The notes: a model not told the origin generated them from the letters alone. 64,000 nucleotides of DNA from Allodiplogaster sudhausi (GCA_945643635.1 CALZFC010000027.1:4406501-4470500); one strand, 5' to 3'. Shown: positions 21,663 to 33,339, numbered from the stretch's first letter. Translations and numbers: made by a program.

Positions 21663-21917
21663 AGGAATGCAGTTGAGATCCTTCTCAAGCAGGAACACTT
21701 CATTACTTCGTTGGCTCAAACAAATATACATGTATACTCGTTTTTTGGTATTCTTATAAAGAAGACTGTATGTATGATTATCAAGTAAGAGTGAATATTC
21801 TAAACTGAAACTTAAAGGTGTAAGTTGCATCTGAAAGGCGAAATTTGGAAATGCATGGTCTTTTGTGAATGTTAGTGCATTCGACCAAACTTTATATTTA
21901 ACACTTGTCTCTTACTG

Positions 21918-22056
21918 CATGACATGGAAAGAATATGAAAATTGTGAACCAGCCAGAAGAGATGAAGCGAATGTGAGGAAGAATCCTAGCATTATTGACT
22001 GTACGTTGCTTGACTGGCATACCGAAAGTGTCGCTGCTCGAGAAAAGAACAAATGT
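21918..22056. repeat. Dispersed repeat, copy 2 (partner at 9460-9612)
   Basis: Shares GAAAGAATATGAAAATTGTG and downstream sequence with the region upstream of CTLD copy 5. It ends near ATACCGAAAG, where the other copy has ATACCGAGAG. Confidence 0.65.
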
Positions 22057-22412
22057 ATGTACAATGAACAGCATTCTCTGCGTCCATCATTCAGCATTCA
22101 TTCGTTCATGCATATTAGCATTCGTTTATAAGCAGAATCAATGATATCTAGTATAAATCTAACCGAAAATAATAAAATATATATGTATAAGTATTCACAT
22201 GAGCTAACGTGAGAGGGCTGTTTCAAGGTTTTGCCACTTGCAAATAAAGCAAAGAGCATCAATGTAATATAGGAAGTAGCAAATACCTAGAAGACTAAAA
22301 GGGAAAAACAGTACAATTTTAGCGAAGTAAATAAATTACTACTCTGTAGTAGAATTAAGAAGTATAAGGACTCATTGTCAGGGGGCATTGGAGGAAAAGG
22401 ATACAAAACTCT

Positions 22413-22583
22413 GTTCTCGTGCTCCGAGCAGTTCCCCGCCCTCTGCCAGAAGAACCAGTAGAGGAATGCAGTTGAGATCCTTCTCAAGCAGGAACACTTC
22501 ATTACTTCGTTGGCTCAAACAAATATACATGTATACTCGTTTTTTGGTATTCTTATAAAGAAGACTGTATGTATGATTATCAG
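22413..22583 (+). pseudogene. Duplicated 3' end of a short-subfamily lectin gene
   Basis: TCTCGTGCTCCGAGCAG through the stop codon and about 120 bp of 3' flank repeats 21617-21783 almost exactly. The coding ending (AGAAGAACCAGTAG) is that of gene C. Nothing of exons 1-4 precedes it, so it is a solo fragment. Confidence 0.8.
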
Positions 22584-22797
22584 CAAGGGAACCAACCTCC
22601 CCCGATTGATTGACTGATCGCGGATGATCAGAGGACGCGAGTGATCAGAGACTGACATGAAAGAAGCGAACAGACGTTGTCAATAACATCAGAACATCGA
22701 GAACATTAAAGCTCAGTCTGTTCAAACAGTAATGCTCCGTCAAGAGGCATATAAGGAGTACGGGGGATGTTTTTCCTCAGTACTACATCGTATAACA

Positions 22798-23472
22798 ATG
22801 TTCGGATACTTCATCCTCTTCTCTTCAGCTCTGCTATCAGGTAGGTTTTCACATATCCGCCCGCCCTATTTTTTTTATCAGTTTGCAATGAATATATGTA
22901 CATACATGCATGTATGTAAATGTATATACAAATGTCTATATAAATTTGAGTTATCAATAAATAATTTTTTTTCAGTTACGTCTGCGCAATGCTATGATGG
23001 CAAATGCTACAAGGTTTCAATTAGGATTTTGCAAGCGTGATAGAATAATAAGAATTCACTGCAGACTGATGGAAAGCTACCGGGCGCCAGTCGTTTGTTT
23101 CTTTCTGGGAAGATTCGCCGCACCTTGCGGCAAGGCGGAAACCTTCGTTGCAGGTTATCAAACGGTTTTTGTTCAGCTTGAATGGAAAGTCAAGAAAGCA
23201 AGGATCAAAATACTGCGAATTATACTTCAGCTGAAGTCACCGGCGGCAAGGAAGCCTGGGTGGACGCGAATCACAAGTGCGTCGACGACAATTATGAGAC
23301 CTGTTCGCAGAGTTATTCCCCTGCCCTAGCCTACAGTATTCTCATGAGGTATCTAATTGCAGGCCAGGGCCCAATGGTGGATAAGAAATGTGCTGTTATC
23401 ACAAAGACCGGAAAGTGGCGCGCCGTCTCGTGCTCCGAGCAGTTCCCCGCCCTCTGCCAGAAGAACCAGTAG
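22798..23472 (+). pseudogene. Lectin-like gene C, frameshifted in exon 3
   Basis: Exons 22798-22840 (MFGYFILFSSALLS), 22976-23013 (TSAQCYDGKCYK), 23065-23153, 23231-23302 and 23363-23472. Exon 3 is 89 nt, whereas A and B have 100. From the natural TGCAG acceptor it is out of frame with exon 4, although another frame gives FFLGRFAAPCGKAETFVAG in register with the family. The loss includes the conserved NDNQARVMC region. Exons 4-5 are intact (DKKCAVITKTGKWRAVSC). It is either a pseudogene or uses an unseen acceptor. Confidence 0.6.
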
Positions 23473-24493
23473 AGGAATGCAGTTGAATCCCTCGAGGAAT
23501 GCTAAATAGGGCGTCGGCTCACTCAAATTGTGTTGATGGTATTCTAATAAAGACGGTTTCGATTTGTTTTTCGCATTAACCAATTTAAAAATAAAGCAAT
23601 ATTGAAAAAGTATTGAAAAGAGTGTACATGGTCAAGCATTTAAAGGTGAGTAGCGAGAGAGAGAGAGAGAGATGAGACAAAACTCTTCGGTACCAAGATG
23701 AATGTAGAGGAATGAAACAAATTGCATTTCAGCGTATGCATATACATATGTATGTAGTAGATATGGAAAATGTGTTGATCTTGATAAGACACTTCTGCTG
23801 CCTGATCTCTTTCTGACAGTTCCATATACATAACACTGCACTGATCTGCTGGGCAATTTTACATATGTATGTAGATTAGGCACAGGGCCGTATCGGCAGT
23901 CTTTTTATGGACTTTTCCTGTTTATTTATCGTACGTTCGTCCTGAACTCTCTTATCACACTCTTTATCGTTCGATGTATTCCTCAATCGTTTCCATTTCT
24001 TCCTTTTTCCAATTCCAGGGCATATATTCAGCACATGAAATTTATCCTCCTTCGCTTTATCCGCTCTTGTAGCGCAGTTTGACGTCCTATTCTTGGTATT
24101 TTTGTTAGAATTATCTTTCGACCTTCGCCTTTGTTCGCTGCAGGTGTGCACACATTTGCCCCCTCTCCTCGAATGTATTCGAAAAAGAATAAAATTTTCG
24201 GAAATTTATTTAACGTTCCTTACAATGAATTTATGCATTCTTACTTAAATGCATTTCCGATTAGCGTTTCATTTATTTATTATTTATTTACATTATGATC
24301 GATTTTCTCTCAAGAGAATATCATAGGTGCAATCGCGAAATCGTTGGTTTCTTTTGAAATGCCATAAAAAATGTGATGTTCTGGACAGGTGCATGCCTCG
24401 GAGAAGCCATCGCTCCTGCCTATCTTGGATGTCATCGAGAATGATCTCCTCCTCTGCATCGTCAGGAAAGCTGAACTAACAAAACGAAATATG
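23473..24493. other. Intergenic between gene C and CTLD copy 7
   Basis: Contains a short GA tract at about 23655 and CATACATATGTATG-type motifs. A 91-codon Lys-rich open frame on the minus strand (23876-24151) is unsupported. The last 150 bp resemble the upstream regions of the other long-subfamily lectins. Confidence 0.4.
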
Positions 24494-24500
24494 TATAAAA
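24494..24500 (+). promoter_or_regulatory. TATA box of CTLD copy 7
   Basis: GTATAAAAGGATTCCGAG, 50 bp before the ATG at 24544. Confidence 0.6.
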
Positions 24501-24543
24501 GGATTCCGAGTTGAAGCTTCTTCACTCCTTTACACCGCCGACA

Positions 24544-25467
24544 ATGCTCGCATTCTGCATTCTCCTGTCATCGGCTATTCTGGCTGGTACATACGCTTTC
24601 ATAATCAATCATATTTTTTTCTCTTTTTATATTTATAACTCTTGGCCCTCGTGATATTCTGAATTATAATGCTTGTCCATAATCTTCTAAACACTAATGT
24701 AATGGGGATAAAGCACTTGCCTAACCATAGATAACATATCGTTTGCAGCTGCTGCTGATAACAACGGATGTGGTGATCCGTGGTTCCAGTACAAGCCGCA
24801 TGGCGGCAAGTGCTACAAGGTCATATACGGACCAAGTTCTTAGAGAGTCTTTTTTAGGCAACTCCTTGTCTAGACAATACCTGTGCTCCCTCTGTCACGC
24901 GCTCTCTCTCCCTCTCTCTTTCTCTCTCTCTATACTCTCTCTCCTCTCTCTCCTCTCTCTCTTTCTCTCTCTCTCTCTCCCTCTCGTTTGCAGATGGTCG
25001 ATGGGCCCATGAGTCTGCAGCAGGCGAGAGTCATGTGCTTCACGCAGGGCGGAAGACTCGCTGCGCCGTGCGGCGGCTTCTCCACACAATTCGTGCGAGG
25101 TTGACCTCCTTCTCTTTCTCTTTCTCTTTTTCTTCTCTATTCAAGGCATTATCGATTGATTCGCTATTTCTCAGGCCAAAATTCAGACTCTCGGTAAAGA
25201 ATAATTCAGGAGCCATCACCGTTGGGGAGGAGGCATGGATGGATGCTGGTGCCAACTGCTCGGCCGACAACTACCTGCCTGGTACGAGACTTGGTCCCAC
25301 GACGGTGAACTTGAAAAGCTACCGTAATCCCAACTTTAGGCCAGCGTCCCACGGCGGAGAAAAAGTGCGCCGTGATCACGAGCAACCCGCTTGGCAGATG
25401 GCGCGCTGTTTCGTGCGACGAGCAGCAGTTCCCGGCCGTGTGCGAGAAGAAGCAGTCGCCGCAGTAA
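24544..25467 (+). CDS. CTLD copy 7, secreted C-type-lectin-like protein
   Basis: Intact five-exon gene: 24544-24586, 24749-24819, 24994-25099, 25210-25281, 25340-25467, 139 residues. Signal peptide MLAFCILLSSAILA; exon 2 CGDPWFQYKPHGGKCYK; exon 3 SLQQARVMCFTQGGRLAAPC and TQFVRG; exon 4 CSADNYLPG; exon 5 KKCAVIT..LGRWRAVSC..FPAVCEK. It has the best-conserved splice signals of the family and was used as reference for the other models. Intron 2 carries a CT-rich polypyrimidine tract of about 110 bp. Poly(A) signal AATAAA at about 25531. The fold is assigned from the cysteine and W-x4-C spacing; the ligand is unknown. Confidence 0.9.
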
Positions 25468-26516
25468 GTGGGATCGATCCATCGAGACTCTTTCATCGCA
25501 CGACTGACAACATTGCACTCCTGACAATGAGAATAAAGCAATTGTCAAAAGTAGTGCAACCATTCCTCATGATTACGACAGAATATAAATCACGGAAGGT
25601 GTCTTCTTCTCCGCTTACGTTGGTATGCAACGAAAATGACAGTTGTATTGTGCAGTAATGCGCCGCCATTGCGGGCTCTGCACGTGAAAACGTTACAATA
25701 AGTCTATACATCTATCTCTACCGCATACTCCAGATATGAATCCGAATGACGACTTTACAAAATTCGTACAAATATAGAAAAAAAATATATATTAACCAAC
25801 AGAAACCAAAGAAGATCTCAGTTAAAAAAAAAACAAGACACTTTCATGGCTACACTTTTAATGTGCAGTTTTGGTCGAGCATCACTGAAAATAAAGCGAT
25901 TCGGTCGGAGAGCCTTTTTTTGCCATATCGGTTCGGCGACGTCAGCAAAAGGGCAATGAGGAGGTGTGAACAGAGACCTGTCTGACTTCTTGTTTACAGT
26001 TTGCGGAAAGAATCATCACAGTCTCCTCCGAGTGTGGCTAATTAATCACACATCGCAACTCGTGCGAAAAAGTGCAACGGTAGAAAAAAAAGGCTCGCAG
26101 AGCACTCTCAGCAATAGCAGAAAAGGGCAAAAGCGGAAAAGTGCAAGGCGATTAATCAAAAGCGATCAGACAGAAAAAGGTACAAAAGACGGGGGGAGAT
26201 TGGTGTGATCAGCCTCCGTCGCCTCGGACGAGGAACGCCTGTCAACATGCTTCTTGCCAATTAGCATTCCAGCACTGTTGCTGCTATTCTAATTGGCAGG
26301 ATTTTTTCTTAAAGTCCTTAATAAATTTACGTAGAGTTCATTTCACTGACGTAGGATATCCACAATTTCAAAATCCTGTTAGTTAAACTTCAGAATCCTG
26401 TCCGTTAGATTTCAGCTTGAAATTCCTACCAGCATTCCACCCCAGACAATCTTACTTGTAAACTGTTTTCGGGCAATATCCTGCCAGTTTTCAAATGATC
26501 GTTTTCGTTTTCAGAA
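25468..26516. other. Intergenic, upstream of UGT copy 1
   Basis: No gene seen. Several AAAAGTGCAA and GCGATTAATCA motifs occur at about 26060-26165, weakly resembling the upstream region of UGT copy 2. Confidence 0.4.
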
Positions 26517-28346
26517 ATGGTTACGGTCATTCCTCTGCTCGCTCTTCTACTTCTTTCCGCCGTAGCGGATTCCTTGAAGTTCCTCGGCTACAACCCCATC
26601 TTCAGTCACAGCCACGCCAGCTTCATGAACCGGGTCGCGGACAGTCTCGTGGATGCCGGCCATGAAGTCGTGAGTTGCCTTCAGTATTCGTCTCATATAG
26701 CCGAGTTGTAAATTAAAACAATTATCCATTTTGAAGGTGCTGCGATAAGGTGAGTTTGATGGCTCTCATTCAGGCGAATTTATATTAAAGAGTCTGTACA
26801 CTTTGCTTGTGATCTTGCGTCTTTCTAAAATCTTAGAAAAGTCACAATAATGAAATTTTCCTGTATAAATTTCTTTTCAGCAAGAAGGCACGCATCGTTT
26901 ACGTGCCTCCGAGCTCGTCCTTGATTGCTGACTATGAACATTTCCGATACCATCACATGGGAGGAGATCTCTGGACTCAAGATAACAAGAGTCCTCTCGC
27001 ATTTGCTCAGGTTTACATATATCTGATCAATAATCTTTTTTAAAGATAAAGTGGGAATGAAATTGATGTCATCATTGAAAAATATCTCTTTAAATGCCCT
27101 TTCTTTTAAGACAATGGAGTTGATGCGAGAATACTACGTCCGCCAATGCCATGGTTTGTTTTACTCTTGCATCTAAATGTGCGAATAAAATTATATAAGT
27201 ATGTATGTATATATTAAAAACCTTTGTTCCAAATGTGTAATTGCAGTTACTCTGAATTCATCGAGATTGCTCGAGGAACTGCCCCTTTACTGAGACGTTT
27301 GATATGTGCGGTCTAGGTCAGCATATTGTATGTATGCAAAAACGCACTAAAAGGTATTGTTTTGACTCAATTTATAATCTTAGGAATTTTACATCAACTC
27401 GGAATCGAGCGCTACGCGGTAACCCTATGCTTGCCAATGTTTCTTGGACTCGGCCATGAGTGGCTCGGAGCTCCAACACCCTCCAGCTACGTTCCAGGTG
27501 AGCTGGTTTTGAGATTTGGAAAGAATGGAGTTGAACTAGAGAGATATGTACGTATATCAAATGCAACAAGTATTGAATTTCATGTTTTAGGCGTATTCTC
27601 TCCATTCTCGGATAAGATGACCCTCATGGAGAGAATGCGCAACTTGCAAGGAAGTATTCACGGAGAATGGCTCATGCACGGGTCCCTTTCCAAATTCGAC
27701 GCTCTCTTCCAAAGACACTTTCCTCATTCGCCTTCTATGATGGTATAATATCTTTTGCAAAGCCATCAAAACTACCGCAATGAATTCTACTTTCAGGAAC
27801 TCGGCGCAAAGGCGTCGTACTATTTCGTGAATTCTGAGCCTCTGATAGACTTTCCTCGTCCTGTCACTCGAAAGGTCGTGGATATTGGCGGAATCGTCGT
27901 GCCACCAAAAGCGAAGCCACTAAATGAGGTGAGTAGCTTCTGCGATAAACGTTAAAGAAAACTTTTCAACTTCAAGCTATTTGCCCCTTCGAGTGTATCG
28001 CTTTCAGCATCTCTCTGGTCTCCTCTCCCTCCGAACCACAACCGTTCTCATTTCCTTCGGCACAGTCATGCAAACAGCCAAAATGCCCGAGCAGTTCAAG
28101 GTAAGCATCCGCCAAGTGGCAATTCACATGCCGAATGTCACTTTTATTTGGAAGTACGAACGGCCGGAGGACAACCTCGACCACTACGGAAGTCAACTCT
28201 CCTTCCTTGAATATTACAACATAGACATCATTCTAATTTTGACCTCTGCTGTTCTCACCTCTCTCGCTGCTCTCTCATACTTTACTGGCAAACTCATCTT
28301 GCATGCAGCATCAAAGATTGGGCTTGATAGATATAAAGTAGAGTGA
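26517..28346 (+). pseudogene. UDP-glucuronosyltransferase copy 1, disrupted
   Basis: Nine UGT exons are recognisable. 26517-26669 is intact (signal peptide, then SHSHASFMNRVADSLVDAGH, the usual UGT N-terminus). 26737-26749 should be about 47 nt but has lost 34, giving a stop. 26881-27010 carries VYVPPSSSLIADYEH. 27111-27153 and 27247-27316 follow, the latter short by 20 nt. 27384-27497 carries FLGLGHEWLGAP. 27591-27742, 27797-27928 and 28008-28346 complete the set. The last exon runs from LISFGTV..IWKYERPEDN straight into the C-terminal membrane anchor (ILILTSAVLTSLAALSYF), so the whole UDP-sugar-binding signature exon is missing. UGTs conjugate lipophilic compounds in the ER; this copy cannot. 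Confidence 0.85.
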
Positions 28347-29082
28347 TAGTATCAAAATTGATCCAATTATTGTATGCAGGTCTCGCTCTGATGAACGAAT
28401 GCAGGATTTTGATTGTATATACATAGAAATGTGCAAACTTCGGTTTTGACAGTTTTATTTTTTTTGTTTACAGTCGGTGGTTTAAAAGAGGCTGTTTTGT
28501 CGCATATATTCTCATCCACTGTCACATATGTCAGTGTTTTGTTTTCTTCGATTTATTCATAATATTGCCTCATACATACATATCATTTCATATGAAATGC
28601 TATCATATTATTTGCCTATCACTATAAGTTACAGGTGCTCCACAATTCAATCATTTCTGTTACAACAAAGTTGTTGTTTTTTTTCGATTCCTTGCTGGTT
28701 TTTGTTTCGGGCTAACAATGATGTTGTTACATAAACGCAGGATACCATGAAATTTTTTTCAAAATTATTAAATTATAGAACAAATTGCCGATCAAAATAC
28801 TGAAGGTCACATACGAATGTCGGGGAAATAGCTAAAATTAGCGTTTAAATTAATGTTTTAAATGATTACTGTGATTCTAACATTTAAAGGAAATAAGGAA
28901 GTGTAGAGTGCTAATCATCAACATTTTTCGATAATTCGAAGCCTAAGCATTCAATTTTATTAATTCTGCAGAATTAAAAGACTTTCGTGTCCAATTACAT
29001 GTAAAATGTCGACATTGGTGGAAATGTTATCGCTGAATACGATTGGCAAGGTCAGCGATGTGGTTGAGAAAGAAGAAAATTT
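28347..29082. other. Intergenic, nothing identified
   Basis: AT-rich; no exon-like structure seen. Confidence 0.4.
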
Positions 29083-29245
29083 AACTCATCCTCTTTAGCT
29101 TTCTCCCTTCTGTTGCATCGCAACCGTGTCGGTTTCAGCAGCTCTCTGATCCGCTCACTCCAAGCCACAACTGTCATACAAACAGCCAAAATGCCTGAAT
29201 GGGAACCGACAATTTACATGCCGAATGTCAGTTTGACGAGGTAAA
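29083..29245 (+). pseudogene. Relic of the UGT exon beginning HLSGLLSL
   Basis: CAGCAGCTCTCTGATCCGCTC, then CACAACTGTCAT.CAAACAGCCAAAATGCC and ACATGCCGAATGTCA, match the exon at 28008 and 52892 with gaps and no open frame. Confidence 0.7.
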
Positions 29246-29439
29246 TTTAAAATCATGTGACCCAATCATATACTCAAATGATGTGTCCATTCAGTGAGAT
29301 CAGTGACAGGTAATGTCAAAGAAAAGATGGTTTGTTCTTCTCTGGAGAAACACCACGTTCATCGTGCTTATTATTCGTCTGTTCTGCCTTCCAATAATAG
29401 GCACTACGTTCATGCTGTGTTGATATTATACATCGATTT

Positions 29440-29800
29440 TAAAAGAATCATGCAGATAAAATCCGAGAAGAGACCAAAAGATGAAAAAAGTATTATATCA
29501 ATGCGCTAGTTGAAAATTACTGCGATATTGGTGCAATCAATACGGCTAACTGAATCATGTGACCAATGTGACTCTATTTGACACCTCTTATTAGCAAGAT
29601 AGGACGCACAAAATAGACTACAATGAAGCTGGATTGAAGTATCAGATTCCAATAGGTTTCTTCTCATCATGTCAGAGAAACCGAGAAACAGATTGTGAGA
29701 GATGACCGAGAATGTAGAAATATGGTTCTCTTTTGCACTTCATCACATGACAATATTGCATCATTCATCATTTGAAATTTTAAATGTGTTTTGAAATGAG
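29440..29800. repeat. Dispersed intron-derived repeat, copy 1
   Basis: Contains GAGACCAAAAGATGAA, GCGATATTGGTGCAATCAAT and ATGTGACTCTATTTGACACC. Related sequence occurs at 39390-39620, 46255-46700 and 55615-55800. It is usually followed by a purine-rich tract and CACTT.ATCACATG. Confidence 0.55.
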
Positions 29801-30179
29801 AGAAAAAAAACAGGAAAACTTCTAAGGACAGCATAAAAACTCAAGCTTTCAAGATTCTTTTTCATTGTTACATACTCAGCTGTATTTTGTACTTATCTAT
29901 CCACTAACCACAAGTTTCGAGCTAATGGTATGATTTAAAATGCATGCACATAGATGTGCATGCATTTAAATCACTAAAAATGGATGGAAATTAGTGAGTT
30001 TTCACAAAAGATTTCTGTTTATGCTGTCGACGGATCCACTATACACACCTGAAACATCATCGCTTTCTTTCCCCTAAAGTGTGTCCTTGCTAATGTCCTC
30101 ACCCCTAGAACCACAGCGTCATCACCTTTGCCATGACCAAGGAAACTTCCAGCATTCAATTAATCCAATATGCGTGTAC

Positions 30180-30930
30180 ACATTGTGATAAAGTTTTATC
30201 TCGAACTGTAAGGCCTACAGTATACTAAAATCAACCTTCCACTAAATTCAGTCAAGGTCGGTACTACTTCCGCAGACTACTGTCTGGTAAACAGTTGGAG
30301 GAGCGATCGAGGATGCACATGAGATGCAAGGCGTAACGAGGGGGAGAGAAAGAGAAAAGCGGAGACACAGAGAGATGGAGTGAGAGAAACGGAAAGCAAG
30401 ACGGCCTTGAAAGTGCAAGCGACAAAAAGCTGTTTGTTAGTCTACACTTTATCACCTGAGAGAGGCGCAACATTGAAGTGGAGAACGGTGGGCGTTGAAT
30501 GAGTACGGAATATAGAGACCCTTTCGAATGACGCTCATTCTAGCCAGAACAATTTTAATCAAGGTAGGCAATTTCTTTCCAGAGGACATCCATCGGTTGT
30601 CGTGATGTTCAGTTCATTGACGGAAGCGACCCTCTTCAGGGTGTCCATTGTGGTGGTTGCAGTAATGGAATGTCAGCCAAGGAATGGAGAGATTTAGAAA
30701 CCGGTACCCTCATGCGCTTAAACGAACAGCTCGAGCTGTTTACGAGAAGTGCTTCAGATCACTTTCTGCAAATAAGAGCTGTCTTTAGTTCAGTCTTGCC
30801 AGTTTGTAGAGAAAGAGACAGTGAAAACACAGACGATATCTCCGTAACATTGTTTGATATCAATGTGTAGTTGCACTTTTGAGAGAACGTCTGCAGCCAG
30901 TGTGCAGACTGTCTGACCTTGAGCGCAGAC
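30180..30930 (+). repeat. UGT-intron/exon derived repeat, unit R1
   Basis: Begins CAGTATACTAAAATCAACC..GGTCGGTACTACTTCCGCAG, continues through a purine-rich block and CACTTTATCACCTGAGAG. It then carries a decayed copy of the UGT sugar-binding exon (GACGGAAGCGACCCTCTTCAG, GCCAAGGAATGGAGAGAT at 30630-30700). Other units are at 40555, 47990, 48735 and 49845. No open reading frame for a UGT survives. Confidence 0.75.
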
Positions 30931-31916
30931 AGCTTTTTTTATCGAAGGAAGCCAATAATATCTTTTTTTTCAATTCGTCTAGCCTTTGTATGACGTATAG
31001 CTCTCTCCTTGTTCTATTACATGTGAATTTATGAGAAGGAACAATGAGCTACACATTTTAAAGATATGGCAAAACCGTCCACTTAAAGCTGACAATGTAC
31101 TTGCAGTTGAATGTAAAGAGATATCATGTATGGTTTCTGTTAACGAATTTCCCTTTACTGATTCCCCCTCCTCCTCTTCAACCCGTTGTTTTCCACCCTA
31201 CTCGCCCCAAAAAGGATAAAGAAGTTCCAGATTTAATGTTGTATCGCTCATTTCAATGGCAAGAAAATTCAGAACCATGCTTGGCAATGCAGTTCGTTAC
31301 ACTAGTTAAACGGCTGAAAATATTTAAAAAAAATGTTGAAGATGTTTAATTGAATAATCGACCGCCTGAAATGTATTATCTTAACTTTATTTCCACCGAT
31401 CTTCCTTAAGATGACAGTTATGCATATCATCTGAAAATATATGCATACTAAAGAATCTGTTACATTTTCTTCTTGAACTAATAGATCTTATATACATACC
31501 TGCAAGGAAGAACATCTTGTTTCCTGGCCGATCTCAGACAGAGTGGAAATTTAAATTCCCATAATGATAATAAGGACACTAAACAGATGTGAATGCTTTG
31601 AAAGGCTCAATTTACAAACATACTATTCCAGATATTCTCCTAGCCGAAGCAAAGTATATTAAGTGCGCGTGATCTTCTCGTCCTGAACTTGACCAAATCA
31701 TCACTTCGATGCGTAATCTTCTCAGATGCACGAATAAAAATGCGTATAAAAATGCGCGGTGGACTTCATTTTGAACGAGCTTCTTCGTTCGCTCTGCTTT
31801 CCGTTAAATCTCGGTGGTTAGTTTCGCTCTCCTATTTCACTGTTAGCGTTTCATTGCAAGGCTTATCATTAATTCGTTGCTCCTTTCTGTTCCCAAAACA
31901 ATAATTTTCCTTGCAT

Positions 31917-32522
31917 ATGTCCGTGGTGTCTGGTCGTCTCTGTTTCCTTCTCTTGGTTCTCGTCGCTTGCTCGGTCGACGCGCTCGAGTGCTACAAAGGA
32001 GTCTTTATCGGAGATGAGGAGGCAGGAGTAATAAATTTCACGGAAATAACATGCGAAATGGAATATACCAAATGTGGCGAGGTTTTACCTATTTTCTTAT
32101 GGCAATAAAAAGTGTACTTTAATAAAAAATAAATAAATTTAGATTAAAGGAGGAATAAAAGTAAATGGTGCGAATGCCAACCTTGTGATCAAAGAATGCA
32201 TTGACGAGGATTGTGACACTGAGGTTCGCAATGACTCTTGCTATTATCATCATTATCTGCTTTACTTATTTGATTGAAAAAATGGAAATTTCAATTTTTT
32301 GATGAACTTTAGGAAATTGCACGAGGAGTGAAAAATGCCACGAGTAGTCCTGGACTGTACATCCGTTCCGTGGAGTGCTGCAAGGGCGACCTCTGCAACG
32401 ACGCCCACTCATGGCTTACTCCAGTCAACCGGGCGTCGACGCCAGTCAACGGCGCCCTCCCCCTGTCTCCTCCACTCCCTCTGACAATCCCGCTCTTGGC
32501 TCTTCTCTCCTTCCACTTCTGA
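31917..32522 (+). CDS. Ly6/three-finger-like GPI-anchored protein
   Basis: Three exons 31917-32081, 32143-32223, 32313-32522, phase 0 throughout, 151 residues. Signal peptide (MSVVSGRLCFLLLVLVACS) followed by LECYKG, the usual N-terminal Ly6 start. The middle exon carries Cys residues (IKECIDEDCDTE). The last exon has the diagnostic VECCKGDLCN ending, then a Pro/Ser spacer and a hydrophobic C-terminus (LPLTIPLLALLSFHF) with no charged tail, as expected for GPI attachment. Translation is taken from 31917. A truncated tandem copy follows at 33139. Confidence 0.8.
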
Positions 32523-32689
32523 ATCCCATGTTGCTTCGTAAGATAAACTTTCTAGACACATTCCTTTAAAAAAAGTATAGCTGTTTACCTGTTCAATAAT
32601 AACTGCATTTCTGAGTGTGAAGGAACAAAGCGCTGTGCATTTTTTATGTTATGGTAAGTGCATTAATTTTACCACGACTACTTGCTGTT

Positions 32690-33333
32690 GAATGGGCGCC
32701 CTGAAACAGAATGCGGTTCACTCTTCCTTGAATACAAGACAGAATAGAAATTCGATTTCCCCAATGAAAATTAGGACACGATACAGATAAGCATATTTCG
32801 AAAGACACAATTTAATATTCCAGGCAGCTTCGCTGGTGACGTGCAAGCAGAAACAAAGTTTGTTAAATGACCTTCTCATCCTGAACTTGACCTAATCATC
32901 ACTCTAATTACGTATTCATCTCAGATGCACGTAAACAGTGCACACAAGAAGCCATATGTATGTATATAAATGCGCGGTGGACTTCATTTTGAACGAGCTT
33001 CTTATTTCGCTCCGCTTTCCATAATATCTCGGTGATTAGCTTCGCTGTCTATCCCATTTCACTGCTATCTTTTCATTACAAGGCTTATCACTAATTCGTT
33101 GCTCCTTTCTATTCCCTAAACAACCATTTTCATTGCATATGTCTGTGGTGTTTGGTCGTCTCTGCTTCCTTCTCTTGCTTCTCGCCGCTTGCCCCGTCGA
33201 CACGCTCAAGTGCTATGACGGAGAGAGGGAACAAAGCGCTATGCAAATTTATGTGATGGCTATAGTATACAACGATATTCCCATCATAAACAACTCAACG
33301 AATGGCCATGCTAGTGAAATATGTGAACTGTAG
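32690..33333 (+). pseudogene. Truncated tandem duplicate of the Ly6-like gene
   Basis: The promoter region (from about 32690) and first coding part (from 33139: MSVVFGRLCFLLLLLAACP then LKCYDGE) duplicate 31480-31990. After the first Cys the sequence switches to GAACAAAGCGCTATGCA, which matches the 3' flank of the first gene (32625), and stops at 33331-33333. No exon with CC..LCN follows. It is likely non-functional, though a short secreted peptide cannot be excluded. Confidence 0.7.
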
Positions 33334-33339
33334 CGGAGC

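Larger units (their letters stand above)
18441..21672 (+). repeat. Right arm of the large palindrome
   Basis: Carries, in order: the CX-like relic (minus), intact lectin gene A, tRNA-Glu, the SL1-like element and intact lectin gene B. The arm ends just after the gene B stop codon (GAGGAATGCAG). The 3' flank of gene B continues beyond the palindrome and is duplicated at 22416-22583. Confidence 0.95.

Noticed and set aside
25035..25658. 207-codon frame over CTLD copy 7
   Set aside because: Out of frame with exon 5 and reads through two introns; the spliced model matches all paralogues.
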